A stretch of 28,478 nt of DNA from a virus. Made by a program: the position numbers and the translations under genes. The stretch covers positions 1 to 28,478 of IMG/VR virus record IMGVR_UViG_3300008517_000150. One strand, written 5' to 3'. A model generated the notes under the pieces. The model did no database searches, had not been told where the DNA came from, and saw nothing but the letters and a program-made list of their open reading frames with translations. Shown here in pieces: positions 14,408 through 22,720 of the stretch (position 1 is its first letter; every line of letters begins with the position of its first letter).

Positions 14408-14436
14408 AAGTCTTTATTTTTTGGTTCTTGCTTCAT
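14350..14436 (-). CDS. Possible 28-codon leader peptide overlapping the RNA element
   Basis: ATG at 14436 with AAGGTG seven bases upstream opens 28 codons (MKQEPKNKDLIRANILIK..., ending AISR) that run into the structured RNA and stop in its 3' half. Translation through the outer stem would change the fold, so it could be a regulatory leader peptide. The second RNA copy has no start codon in the matching frame, although a similar residue pattern (NLIKADKI) can be read. Evidence is one good ribosome binding site only. Confidence 0.35.
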   Translation of the reverse strand: MKQEPKNKDLIRANILIKLWIHKPAISR

Positions 14437-14496
14437 AATTAACACCTTCCAGGGGCAATGATATAACACTTTTCCACACTAATTCACTGATTTTTA

Positions 14497-14709
14497 TCAT
14501 TTTCTAAATCTATTTTTTAGCTCTTCTAACTTCCTATTTTCTGATATCAGCCTTCTAATTTCCCATCCTTTACTGTACCAGACCCGGCCTATCTTCCTGC
14601 CTTTCAATGTCCCCTTCCTCAATAGTAAGGTTATTTTATCCACCTTAAAACCAGTTATCTCCGCTATTTCAGTCACGGTAAATGACCTAAAATTATCAAA
14701 AAATTCCAT
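14497..14709 (-). CDS. HTH DNA-binding protein (excisionase/MerR-like)
   Basis: 70 residues: FTVTEIAEITGFKVDKITLL is a helix-turn-helix, followed by KGTLKGRKIGRVWYSKGWEI, the beta-wing of HTH_17/excisionase-type domains, then a short basic helix. GGGGAGA precedes the ATG. It could be an excisionase or a small regulator; no integrase is in the window to pair with. It lies between the two copies of the structured RNA. Confidence 0.75.
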   Translation of the reverse strand: MEFFDNFRSFTVTEIAEITGFKVDKITLLLRKGTLKGRKIGRVWYSKGWEIRRLISENRKLEELKNRFRK

Positions 14710-14731
14710 TAATCTCTCCCCTTATTTAATT

Positions 14732-15082
14732 TTAAAATTCTCTTAATATACCGACTGGATTAACTCCCCATTCCCCGTCCTTGCCAGGCTTATAAGGCTC
14801 AATTTCACAGATTACCCGGGCCCTAATCTTCGTTTCTCTTAGTTTTGAATCACCAAATACATATCTTATGCTGAGAAGTACATCCACACAAGATTCACTT
14901 ATTTGATTTATTTTTAATATTTTAAAAGTAAGTAAATCCTTTAAATAAAACCAGTTCTTTAGCAGTTCACTATTGTTATTTTCTTTACTTCTCCAGGTCT
15001 TCTGGGTATATTTAAGCATCTCTGACCAGTTGTTAGCTTTCCAGGCGTTCATAAAATTGGTTAATATATCTATTGCATCCAT
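14732..15082 (-). CDS. NTF2-like fold protein
   Basis: 116 residues starting MDAIDILTNFMNAWKANNWS, the first helices of a cystatin/NTF2-like fold, then a curved sheet (VDVLLSIRYVFGD, RETKIRARVICEIE) and a C-terminal GEWGVNPVGILREF. Proteins of this type bind small molecules or partners. GAGGT is six bases before the ATG. It is preceded by copy 2 of the structured RNA, which may control it. Confidence 0.55.
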   Translation of the reverse strand: MDAIDILTNFMNAWKANNWSEMLKYTQKTWRSKENNNSELLKNWFYLKDLLTFKILKINQISESCVDVLLSIRYVFGDSKLRETKIRARVICEIEPYKPGKDGEWGVNPVGILREF

Positions 15083-15184
15083 AAATTTACCTCTTTTTTT
15101 AATTCAGGTCTCCCGCCGGGACTCTGCCTAGTTAATCATATTATGTATCTTAGTTATCTAATTCTCTTTACGATCTAAATGTCC

Positions 15185-15280
15185 AAAAAATCAAGGCAAA
15201 CAAATAAAAACCGTGGAGGTGCTACCCGCTAAATTAGCAGGCTTTTGGACCCACAATCTATTATTTTATCTGCCTTGATT
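15185..15280 (-). ncRNA. Structured RNA element, copy 2, with T tract
   Basis: Same architecture as copy 1. The outer stem is AATCAAGGCA with TGCCTTGATT (10 perfect pairs), then an AT-rich internal loop, TTGTGG with CCACGG, and the hairpin CCTGCTA-ATT-TAGCGGG. Outer-stem bases differ from copy 1 but still pair, which supports selection on structure. A T6 tract follows. It lies about 100 bases upstream of the NTF2-like gene. Apart from this element the stretch 15083-15359 shows no gene. Confidence 0.75.
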
Positions 15281-15359
15281 AAATTTTTATCTTTCTGACG
15301 CCCAGCTTACTGATCTGCCAGACTCTACTATGCCAAATACGGCCTAAATTTATCTCCTT

Positions 15360-15626
15360 TTAGTCTAAATTCAAAACTCTCTTAGAATACTTAATTGTTT
15401 TGTATCCTAATTTTTTCATAAACTCAATATCTTTATCATCAACCCCTATATAGCCTTTTTTAATATTGTGCCCACAACAACAACCATTTGTACTAATTTT
15501 TAATGACCACAAATGTTTGATTTCTTCAGCTATACATTTGTCTATCCCCATCAACTCACCATTAGGCATTTTTAATGTAATTTGATTATCATAACTATCC
15601 ATTTTTACATTAATACAATCACACAT
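15360..15626 (-). CDS. Cysteine-rich conserved phage protein
   Basis: 88 residues starting MCDCINVKMDSYDNQI, with IDKCIAEEIKHLWSL and GCCCGHNIKKGYIGVDDKDI, and ending in a helix (LGYKTIKY). I have the impression of a widespread small phage protein with this pattern. The C2/C4 and CCCGHN cysteines and histidine suggest metal binding. The start lies five bases after the upstream stop; AGAGGA is about 14 bases away, so coupling is likely. Confidence 0.65.
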   Translation of the reverse strand: MCDCINVKMDSYDNQITLKMPNGELMGIDKCIAEEIKHLWSLKISTNGCCCGHNIKKGYIGVDDKDIEFMKKLGYKTIKYSKRVLNLD

Positions 15627-15631
15627 TTTTA

Positions 15632-15889
15632 CTATTCATTTCCTCTTTTTTCCTTAGGTAAACCTAGGTAACATTTTTCACAGATTATTTTATTCTTTCC
15701 CTTTTTAGTAATGCAGGCTATCGGTTTATCTCCATCTTTGAATTTGCCACCACATATAAAACATTTTTTTTTGCCCCAAATAAACCTTGTTAATTCGGTT
15801 TTCATTGAACATTTTACTTTAACAAAATGCGTAACCTCAACCTTAGAACTTACCAGTTTTTTTTTATATTCTTTGCCTATTATTTCCAT
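15632..15889 (-). CDS. Small zinc-ribbon protein
   Basis: 85 residues; a basic N-terminal half, then CFICGGKF (C43, C46) and CEKC (C70, C73) forming one zinc site in the second half. GGAGGAT precedes the ATG. The stop is five bases before the next gene. Probably binds nucleic acid or protein; target unknown. Confidence 0.7.
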   Translation of the reverse strand: MEIIGKEYKKKLVSSKVEVTHFVKVKCSMKTELTRFIWGKKKCFICGGKFKDGDKPIACITKKGKNKIICEKCYLGLPKEKRGNE

Positions 15890-16576
15890 TTATTCATCCT
15901 CCACCTCAACATCCATTTTTCTTGGCTTGAATGCATTCGGGTTAAATGGAATAACGTGTTCAAAAGTACCATCTAAATAATGAAGAATTACAGTGCCATA
16001 AACACCGCTTGGAGGACCAATGAACTCTGCCGTTTGTACGTATTTGAATTTCCTGTCTTGTTTTGCCAACTTACAATATTTCCCTTCCCACCATCTTTTA
16101 TATCTTTCCCGTACTGTTTCATCTCTTCTCATTCTTTTAATCCCCCCTAATACATAAACTTTGATTCTTTTAATTCCCCATTCTTTGGCCTGTTCATAAT
16201 TTTCTTTATAGACATCAAGATTCCAGATATCGAAATGAAAATCTTTCTCAGTAAATGGCCCCGTGTCTTCTACACTAAAATATCCCATTCCTTCAATATA
16301 TATCTTTTGACCAAGTTTGAGAGGACTTTTAACTACCCATTTACCATCAATCAGATCCACATTAATAGCTACAATACCTTCCCTTATAGGGGTCCCAGTT
16401 GCAGTTTTGCCATCCCGCCATTTATCAGCAATACAATTTTGGTGATTACTATAAGCCGTCGAAGTCATAATAAAGTATTTTGACTCTTCGGCTTCTATCG
16501 GGATTGGCAGGGTATAAATAGCATAGGTTATTGATAGTAGCATGCCTATAAGCACTATATAAATCAATCTATTCAT
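15890..16576 (-). CDS. Secreted 3D-domain protein fused to a small RWW-GKYC domain
   Basis: 228 residues from the ATG at 16576 (GGTGG upstream). Residues 1-20 are a signal peptide or membrane anchor (LIYIVLIGMLLSITYAIYT). A 3D (triple-aspartate) domain follows, with TSTAYS, TATGTPI and aspartates near 74 (INVDL), 104 (EDTGP) and 116 (HFDIW). Such domains resemble MltA and act on peptidoglycan outside the membrane. From about residue 148 the protein reads RERYKRWWEGKYCKL...IGPPSGVYG...HYLDGT, clearly related to the separate gene at 22218-22463. The join lies beside a G6 run (plus 16142-16147): with one G fewer, the 3D protein would end in TGA overlapping an ATG for the second part. Confidence 0.75.
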   Translation of the reverse strand: MNRLIYIVLIGMLLSITYAIYTLPIPIEAEESKYFIMTSTAYSNHQNCIADKWRDGKTATGTPIREGIVAINVDLIDGKWVVKSPLKLGQKIYIEGMGYFSVEDTGPFTEKDFHFDIWNLDVYKENYEQAKEWGIKRIKVYVLGGIKRMRRDETVRERYKRWWEGKYCKLAKQDRKFKYVQTAEFIGPPSGVYGTVILHYLDGTFEHVIPFNPNAFKPRKMDVEVEDE

Positions 16577-16578
16577 TG

Positions 16579-16671
16579 CTACCACCGCAGTTTGCATCCC
16601 CGTCCAAAATTATCGAGGATCCTTATTATAAAATCAGACATTACCTTAAATATCTGGATTGTTTTAATCAT
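16579..16671 (-). CDS. Possible 30-codon ORF
   Basis: An ATG at 16671, with AAGGG ten bases upstream, opens 30 codons ending just before the 3D-domain gene. The peptide is amphipathic and basic. Nothing but the weak ribosome binding site and tight fit supports it; it may be only a leader. Confidence 0.25.
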   Translation of the reverse strand: MIKTIQIFKVMSDFIIRILDNFGRGCKLRW

Positions 16672-16722
16672 ATTTCATCAGCCCTTTTATTTTTTTCTCC
16701 TTAGTAATTTTTAATAATTATT

Positions 16723-19311
16723 CTAATCCTTAGTGATTTTGTAGCGGGACCCTATTTCTGGAAGTTTAGTTACTTCAATCCTTACCGGGAAGGCCTCTTT
16801 TATTGATTCCAGGTGGGTAATGACTAATATCTTATCGAAATCATCACTTATGGACTGGATAGCCTGTACTATATTATCCAGGCCCTCTTCATCCTGAGTT
16901 CCAAACCCCTCATCTATGACCAAGCTCCTCAGTCTAGTCCCAGCCCTTCTAGCCAGTAATTTAGATAGAGCAATCCTTATAGAAAAATCTATCCGAAAAG
17001 CCTCTCCCCCACTATACATCTCATAGTCCCGGACGCCCATCTCATCACTTATCTTTATATCTAAAGTCTCTTTTATCCTCCCGCTCTTTAGGTCTCGAAG
17101 AGATTCAATGGTTATCTGAGTTCCATTATTGGTTAATTTAGCCAAGAGGTTATTAGCTTCTTCTTCAATTTCAGGTAAAGCATTTTCGATGATCAGGGCC
17201 TGAATTCCATTCTTCCCGAAGGCCACCACCAATTTTTCATAGATGTTTTTCTCCTGCCGACTTTTTTCTAATTCTTCTTCTATATCTTTCTTCTCTTTTT
17301 CTAATTTTAGGCACTGCTCAAATTTGCCCTGATACCCGCCTCTTTCTTCTAGGATCCCTTCCCTGGAGATGAGGTCAGATTTCAATAATTGTTCTTCTTG
17401 GGCTAGCCTTTCTTTCAGTGAAGGTAATTCCTTTAATTCTATTTTTATTTCCTCTATCTTTTTTTCCAGATCTTTAAAATCCAAGTCTTTCTGTTGGTAA
17501 TTTTCCAGCCATTCAGCAAGTGCTGTCCTTAAAGAATCAATCTTCTTTTCCGCCTCTTCTAGTCTCGCTCTCTCCACCGGAGCATTATGCAGCTCTTCAA
17601 TCTTACGATTAAGCTGACGATACCTTTCTTCATCATAACCGATATTTTTAATCTGTTCCTCAAGCCCTTTTAATTCTTTCTGTTCCTCCAGGGCATAATT
17701 CTTCTCTGCTATTATTTTTTCAATTTTTTTAATCTCCTCCTGCAAACCGATTATCACCTTTGTTGCTTGCTCAGATTCCTTAAGTCCAAACTGCGCCTTG
17801 CTTAATTGCTGTTGCCAAGCATCTTTATCTTTTATGCCCTCTCTAATCTCTTTCCATCTATTTACCAATTTTTCTCTTTGAATATCTGATTCTTCTTCCT
17901 CTCTCTTTAATTTCTCTATCCCAGTAAGGTTTAACTTTATTTCTCCGTCTAGATTGGCTTCAATCTTCTTCTTTCTATCGGCATTTAACTTAGCCTCACA
18001 CAAAGGACATTCTCCTTCCGGATTCTCTCTTAATAGACGTATTTTTTCTTCATTATCCCCAATGTCCTTTTCTAGTCCTGCTATCTGATTTTTAAGACTA
18101 CTTAACCTCACCTTAAGTTTATTACCTTTCTCCTGAATCTCTTCGCTCTCCTTTTCGAGAGATTTTATATCTTTAATCTTTTTTTCTAATTTTGAAAGCT
18201 CGGTTTTCCATTCCTCTATCTGGAAAGCCTTAATCTGTAAATCTTTATGCCTATCTTCTTTATTCCTAATCTCTATTACCAGATCAGCCCTCTCACCTTC
18301 TATCTTTCTCTCGATAAGAATCTTCTCCTCTTCCACTTTTCTGATCTTCTGTAGCTTTAAAACAAGCTCATTATTTTCGCTATTGAATCTCTGGTAATCC
18401 TTAAATCCAAGCAGGATAGTCTCTTTCTGGGAGATTATCCCTTCACAAGATATTATCTCTTCCTTCTTTGATTCAATCTCCTTCTGCCCTCGCGTAATCT
18501 CCTGTCCTAGCCGTTCTATCCTTCTTATCGATTCATCAAATTGTTCACCTTTATGTTTTAAGAAGTTTACTCTATCTTTTAATTTATTTATCTGTTCTTC
18601 TTTTTCTTCTATTTTTTGTGAGACCCGGGAATGATCCTCGGATAATTCCTTTATCCTCTCTTTATAAAAATCGACCTGGGCCAATTCCTGAGCGATATAT
18701 TCTAACCTGCTATCTTTGGTCATAATAATATTGTTTACTTCTTTAAGGTGGGATTTAGCCAGATCGACCAGTTCATCATAGCGAGAAAGCCCTAAAATCT
18801 CGGATAAAACTTCTTTCCTTTCCCGAGCACCTTTTCGGCTAAACTCGTCTATCCGTCCTTGGAGAATAAAGGCGGAATTAATGAAGGTCTGATAGTCTAT
18901 CCCTAAAGTTTTAATAATCCTCTCCTGAGTTTTGCGAACGGTGGGGCAAGTAAGAGAGACGTATTTATTATCTTCTTGGTCATAAACTTGAAATTCCAAG
19001 CTAGAGCGAGAGCTCTTCGGGGCTAGGAAAAAACCTCTAATAACACGATATCTATCACCCTCTAAATCAAATACAAATTCTGTTTGCATGTCCCTCTGGC
19101 CCATCCGAATAAGACTGTTATCGGCCTTCTTCTCCTGGCTGGCCTTTCTTCCTTCTCCCCATACCGTCCAGGTTAAGGCGTCCAGTAGGGCGGATTTGCC
19201 CTGTCCGTTATTTCCGGCTAGACAGGCTACATGGAACTGGGTAAAATCAAGAGGGGGCACATCTTCACCGTAACTTAAAAAATTTTTCAGAGTTAATTTT
19301 ACTGGTATCAT
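16723..19311 (-). CDS. sbcC: SbcC/Rad50-like ATPase (phage gp46 type)
   Basis: 862 residues, shorter than E. coli SbcC. Walker A is GNNGQGKS at 33-40. A long coiled coil follows, broken by the zinc hook CPLC at about 434-437. The C-terminal lobe carries the ABC signature YSGGEAFRIDFSIRIALS and Walker B LRSLVIDEGFGTQDEEG near 795. With SbcD it forms a nuclease that opens and resects DNA ends and hairpins, which phages use in recombination-dependent replication. AGGAGG lies in the end of sbcD, so translation is coupled. All key elements are present. Confidence 0.95.
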   Translation of the reverse strand: MIPVKLTLKNFLSYGEDVPPLDFTQFHVACLAGNNGQGKSALLDALTWTVWGEGRKASQEKKADNSLIRMGQRDMQTEFVFDLEGDRYRVIRGFFLAPKSSRSSLEFQVYDQEDNKYVSLTCPTVRKTQERIIKTLGIDYQTFINSAFILQGRIDEFSRKGARERKEVLSEILGLSRYDELVDLAKSHLKEVNNIIMTKDSRLEYIAQELAQVDFYKERIKELSEDHSRVSQKIEEKEEQINKLKDRVNFLKHKGEQFDESIRRIERLGQEITRGQKEIESKKEEIISCEGIISQKETILLGFKDYQRFNSENNELVLKLQKIRKVEEEKILIERKIEGERADLVIEIRNKEDRHKDLQIKAFQIEEWKTELSKLEKKIKDIKSLEKESEEIQEKGNKLKVRLSSLKNQIAGLEKDIGDNEEKIRLLRENPEGECPLCEAKLNADRKKKIEANLDGEIKLNLTGIEKLKREEEESDIQREKLVNRWKEIREGIKDKDAWQQQLSKAQFGLKESEQATKVIIGLQEEIKKIEKIIAEKNYALEEQKELKGLEEQIKNIGYDEERYRQLNRKIEELHNAPVERARLEEAEKKIDSLRTALAEWLENYQQKDLDFKDLEKKIEEIKIELKELPSLKERLAQEEQLLKSDLISREGILEERGGYQGKFEQCLKLEKEKKDIEEELEKSRQEKNIYEKLVVAFGKNGIQALIIENALPEIEEEANNLLAKLTNNGTQITIESLRDLKSGRIKETLDIKISDEMGVRDYEMYSGGEAFRIDFSIRIALSKLLARRAGTRLRSLVIDEGFGTQDEEGLDNIVQAIQSISDDFDKILVITHLESIKEAFPVRIEVTKLPEIGSRYKITKD

Positions 19312-19315
19312 TCTT

Positions 19316-20545
19316 TTATCCTCCTTCCGTATCTTCTAATTCTCGCTCAAGTTTCTGGGCGTAAGTTTTTAATTCGCCAGACAAAGGAACTAAATCAGGA
19401 TTATTCTGGATATATTTATCCATGGCTTCTAGCATCCCTAAGTTCTCCGAAATTTCTACCCTTTGAACTCGCTCAAGAGGTCTAGTCTTTTCGGCAATGG
19501 TGGTTATCAAGAAAGCCTCTTCTAAAGCAGTATTTATTCTATTAAAATCCAGTAAGTTCTTTTTCTCTCCTGGCAGGGTATAAAATATTCTTGCTACTGC
19601 TTCAGCTAAGTCACACTTTTCGATCTCCTTAATTAAAGTATCGGTAGGGTCTTGCCCTTGGGGAATAGTAACGTCTATAGTAACGAACTTTCTGGCGGGG
19701 ACCGGAATAAATTCATAAGAAGTCTGGCCTTTTTCTATATTTACCAAACAGACTCCTTTGTCATCCTTCTCTTCACCAAAATTTATTCTTTCGATACTCC
19801 CCGGATAGACTACCGGAGGGTGATTGTTAAGATTTAAATCCTGAAATTTATGGATATGTCCCAAAGCTACATAATCAAATTCTTTTTGAGCCAATACCTG
19901 AGTGGAAAATACCGGATCCCTCCCTATTATTGCCGACCTCTCTGAACCGGAATAAGTTGCTTCTGCAGCAGCCAGGTGAGCAGCAAAAATCGCGGGAATA
20001 CCCGGCTTCATCATCAGGGCATATTTCTTAATCTTTTTACCCGCCCTTTTCTGAATCTCCTTAGTAATTTCCTCATCAGTAAAACCCCTATATTCTTCCT
20101 TGCTAAGAAATAGATTCTTGGTGGGCCAGGGCAGACCAAAAACTTGAACCGGTCCCCCTTTAGTTTCAATATCTAATAACTCGGGTGCGGTTACTATCCT
20201 TATCCCGGAGACGTTTAAAGTATCGAAGATATCCAAAGAGGTAGCTTTACCAAAAGATACCGGATTATCGTGATTCCCATTTATCATTACTACTGGAATC
20301 TGGGCTTTACTTAGTCGGTAGGCCTGCTGGGCAAATTCACGTTGATGGGTAGGATTGGGATTGCTATTTTTATAGGCATCACCGGTGAATATCACTAAAT
20401 CCACTTTTTCATCCAGGGCAATATCGATAGCAAAACTAAAACATTTTATAAAATCTTTTAATCGGGTGTGCAGTCCGGTAGAGGGATCCACCCGCCCATA
20501 ATTTTCCATACCTAAATGAACATCAGCTATATGAAGAAATTTCAT
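19316..20545 (-). CDS. sbcD: SbcD/Mre11-like nuclease (phage gp47 type)
   Basis: 409 residues with all calcineurin-like metal motifs: D8 and H10 in IADVHLG, D56 in FTGDAY, N91 and H92 in INGNHDN, H190 in FAAHLAA, and H230 and H232 in LGHIHKF. The C-terminus is the capping and SbcC-binding part. It is the nuclease partner of the next gene, cutting hairpins and DNA ends. GGAGGTGA precedes the ATG. Confidence 0.95.
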   Translation of the reverse strand: MKFLHIADVHLGMENYGRVDPSTGLHTRLKDFIKCFSFAIDIALDEKVDLVIFTGDAYKNSNPNPTHQREFAQQAYRLSKAQIPVVMINGNHDNPVSFGKATSLDIFDTLNVSGIRIVTAPELLDIETKGGPVQVFGLPWPTKNLFLSKEEYRGFTDEEITKEIQKRAGKKIKKYALMMKPGIPAIFAAHLAAAEATYSGSERSAIIGRDPVFSTQVLAQKEFDYVALGHIHKFQDLNLNNHPPVVYPGSIERINFGEEKDDKGVCLVNIEKGQTSYEFIPVPARKFVTIDVTIPQGQDPTDTLIKEIEKCDLAEAVARIFYTLPGEKKNLLDFNRINTALEEAFLITTIAEKTRPLERVQRVEISENLGMLEAMDKYIQNNPDLVPLSGELKTYAQKLERELEDTEGG

Positions 20546-20588
20546 CTAATTTCACCTCCTAAAATTATTTTTTTACTCTTTTTCATCC

Positions 20589-21131
20589 CTATCTGTAGAT
20601 GGTATCTTGCAGGATTTTCTCCAATAATCCCTTCTGGTTTTTATGGATTTTGAAATTGACTTCGATATAGCCGTCATTATCCACAGACAAGTTTACTGAT
20701 GATGTTTTGAATACTACCATTGGTTCTTTCGGTTTAGTGACCCTTTTGCCAGTTAGACTTTTAAATGCACTTTCCAGTATCTCAAAGGTGGTAGAAAGCA
20801 TTGCTGACTTCTCCGAGAGATAATCTCTTTGGTCATCGAAGGTTATCATCACCCCAGGCCGTCGTGAAGTAGCTTCGTAATCACGGACAAACAGTGGAAC
20901 GGGGCCCTCCAAACTTGAATAGGGAATTTTAGCCCAGATTTTTAAAATTTCTCCTTTCCGGATTTGTATGTAAGTAAATAGTAATCCCGAAAAACTATAC
21001 TTGATGTAGGTTTGCAGATACCCCTTTCTAATTCCAGGCTTCAGAGATATAATATATTTATCCAACTCAAGATAAAGGTCATTTATCCATTCTGGGCGTC
21101 CTTCTAAGTGATACTCCTCATTGAAAGCCAT
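20589..21131 (-). CDS. DUF5655-like protein
   Basis: 180 residues from the ATG at 21131, chosen because AGGAGG stands just upstream; a TTG-started extension to 21233 is open but overlaps the upstream gene. The pattern LYLELDKYIISLKPGIRKG, then YIKYSFSGLLFTYIQIRKG, then LKIWAKI and LEILESAF resembles DUF5655 and related predicted transport-protein domains, small alpha/beta units often linked with nucleases. It sits directly upstream of sbcD and may be an accessory factor. Confidence 0.55.
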   Translation of the reverse strand: MAFNEEYHLEGRPEWINDLYLELDKYIISLKPGIRKGYLQTYIKYSFSGLLFTYIQIRKGEILKIWAKIPYSSLEGPVPLFVRDYEATSRRPGVMITFDDQRDYLSEKSAMLSTTFEILESAFKSLTGKRVTKPKEPMVVFKTSSVNLSVDNDGYIEVNFKIHKNQKGLLEKILQDTIYR

Positions 21132-21213
21132 ATCTTTTCCTCCTTTCTTTTCTCCAATCCTATTTTTTCGTGCTTCAAAATCCTCGGCGATTGGTGAAAA
21201 AATATTTGAGAAT

Positions 21214-21474
21214 TCAAATGCTTCCTTCTTCAAGGTTTATTGTCCCCCTTTTTAAACTTATCTCTTTAGATATTCCTGCCTTTTCTAAAATCTCATTGAT
21301 AGCTTTCTGATATTCCGCAAGTATCTTATCCCATCTATCCTCTAATTTTTTTATCCTCATAATCCTCCCCAGGAAGAACCCCATAGCGAAAATTAATGCG
21401 ATAAAACAAATCACAGCTATCATAGTGCCCATCTCACTATCCAGGAGACTATTTAATTGCACGTAATTATTCAT
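21214..21474 (-). CDS. Small membrane protein with coiled-coil tail
   Basis: 86 residues; one transmembrane helix at about 17-38 (TMIAVICFIALIFAMGFFLG) followed by a charged helix (LEDRWDKILAEYQKAINEIL). The short N-terminus is probably outside. GGAGA precedes the ATG. The 80 bases after it, to 21132, hold no gene. Confidence 0.6.
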   Translation of the reverse strand: MNNYVQLNSLLDSEMGTMIAVICFIALIFAMGFFLGRIMRIKKLEDRWDKILAEYQKAINEILEKAGISKEISLKRGTINLEEGSI

Positions 21475-21478
21475 TTTT

Positions 21479-21811
21479 TTAATCTCCAGATTGCTTCTTA
21501 TTCGTATCCTTAGCTGGAGTTATAGTTAATATTTCTCCTTCACCCAAAATGCAGGATATGACCGTTAGAATTATAGATTCGATAAACTTAGTTGTTGTAT
21601 TGATATCCTCTTCGGTAGGATTCTCGGGAAGGGTTCTAAGTATTTCTTTTAAGCTACGTACTGTTAACCTGCGGAGTGCACCATGTTGTACATCTGAATA
21701 TAAGTTTCGTGATATTTTGTTTAGAATTTCGTCAGCCTCTTTTTGGCCTTTACTCCTCTGAAGTCCTTGTGTCCTTTCATACATTAATTTAATAAATTCT
21801 TCAGGTTTCAT
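21479..21811 (-). CDS. Helical protein of unknown function
   Basis: 110 residues, all-helical by eye, beginning MKPEEFIKLMYERTQGLQRS and ending in a flexible tail. GGGGGGAAG precedes the ATG, which overlaps the stop of the upstream gene as ATGA. No motif recognised. Confidence 0.6.
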   Translation of the reverse strand: MKPEEFIKLMYERTQGLQRSKGQKEADEILNKISRNLYSDVQHGALRRLTVRSLKEILRTLPENPTEEDINTTTKFIESIILTVISCILGEGEILTITPAKDTNKKQSGD

Positions 21812-22212
21812 TTTCTTCTTCCCCCCTTCTTTTTTTTATTTCCTATCTTGATGAGATCCGATTCCGTAAAGCTGGTGATCTCTAATTTATGCTTGCATTC
21901 TTCACATCCAAAATAAAAGGATAAGTTATACCAGTTAGACGCATAAATAAGCATGCGATATCCCTCTTCTTTCATCAGCGCCTTACCACATACTTTACAA
22001 TGAGCTTTCCTTTTGTTATTTTCTTCTACATCATCAAAAAATAGCTTTCCTTCAATAAACCATCTATTTGCCTTCTTCAATCCTAAAGGATGAAATCCTT
22101 CTCGACGTTTATACGCTCCCATCCTACCCCAGTGCTTTCCAGCTCTACTCATTCCTCTCAATATCGCTTCCTTTTCTTCTCTTTTTTTCTTTTCTTCCCA
22201 AACGTCTTTCAC
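21808..22212 (-). CDS. Zinc-binding protein with basic ends, GTG start
   Basis: 134 residues starting at GTG 22212, with AAGGAGA about 13 bases upstream inside the preceding gene. A basic N-terminal helix (WEEKKKREEKEAILRG) is followed by CKVCGKAL (C72, C75) and GCEECKHKL (C102, C105), one zinc site, and a basic tail (KKKKGGRRK). Probably nucleic-acid binding. Coupled to the next gene by ATGA. Confidence 0.6.
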   Translation of the reverse strand: MKDVWEEKKKREEKEAILRGMSRAGKHWGRMGAYKRREGFHPLGLKKANRWFIEGKLFFDDVEENNKRKAHCKVCGKALMKEEGYRMLIYASNWYNLSFYFGCEECKHKLEITSFTESDLIKIGNKKKKGGRRK

Positions 22213-22217
22213 TTTAT

Positions 22218-22463
22218 CTATTTCTCTCCTTCTACTATCACATCGCTTTTTCTTGGCCTGAATATACCAAAGGCAATAACCCTATCCCCCGTTCCGTCAA
22301 GATAATGAAGATGTACCGAGCCATAGAAGCCACTCGGTGGACCAATCCATTCGACCGTCTGTACATATTTAAATTTGCCATCGGGATTCTGTCTGAGCTT
22401 GCAGTATTTCCCTTTCCACCATCTTCTATATCTTTCCTGCACTGTTTCTTGATTTGTCATCAT
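22218..22463 (-). CDS. RWW-GKYC domain protein (stand-alone paralogue)
   Basis: 81 residues: ERYRRWWKGKYCKL near the start, KFKYVQTVEWIGPPSGFYGS in the middle, then HLHYLDGTGDRVIAF and FRPRKSDVIVEGE at the end. It matches the C-terminal part of the 3D-domain gene at 15890-16576 along its whole length, so the two are paralogues. The WIGPPSGFYG segment suggests a small beta-barrel. GAGGGAG precedes two adjacent ATG codons. Function unknown. Confidence 0.7.
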   Translation of the reverse strand: MMTNQETVQERYRRWWKGKYCKLRQNPDGKFKYVQTVEWIGPPSGFYGSVHLHYLDGTGDRVIAFGIFRPRKSDVIVEGEK

Positions 22464-22483
22464 TTTACTCCCTCTTTGTTTGT

Positions 22484-22720
22484 CTACCCTGATGGGATTA
22501 CCTCCAATTTAACAAGTTCCTTTCTCCATAATTGTTTTGTTCTCTCATCACAATGAGCCATTGCATCTTCCCAATTTGGAAATCGCCCATACTTTATTTT
22601 AAAATGCATTTGATAATAGAGGCTATCCTTATTATGAGGTTCATTTAGATGGTGTTTTGTAGCACACTCTTGACATAAATCAGATTTAGGTAGTAAGAGT
22701 TTTAATCCTTCATCTTTCAT
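22484..22720 (-). CDS. Conserved phage Cys/His protein
   Basis: 78 residues with CQECATKHHLNEPHNKDSLY, YQMHFKIKYGRFPNWEDAMAHC and a C-terminal helix. This C..C..H..HC arrangement is familiar from many phages of Gram-positive bacteria and probably binds zinc. AAGGA precedes the ATG, which overlaps the stop of the gene upstream. Role unknown. Confidence 0.75.
   Translation of the reverse strand: MKDEGLKLLLPKSDLCQECATKHHLNEPHNKDSLYYQMHFKIKYGRFPNWEDAMAHCDERTKQLWRKELVKLEVIPSG

Noticed and set aside
14313-15280. T-box leader
   Set aside because: The GGTAGCACC segment recalls UGGNACC, but specifier loop, stem I and antiterminator layout are absent.
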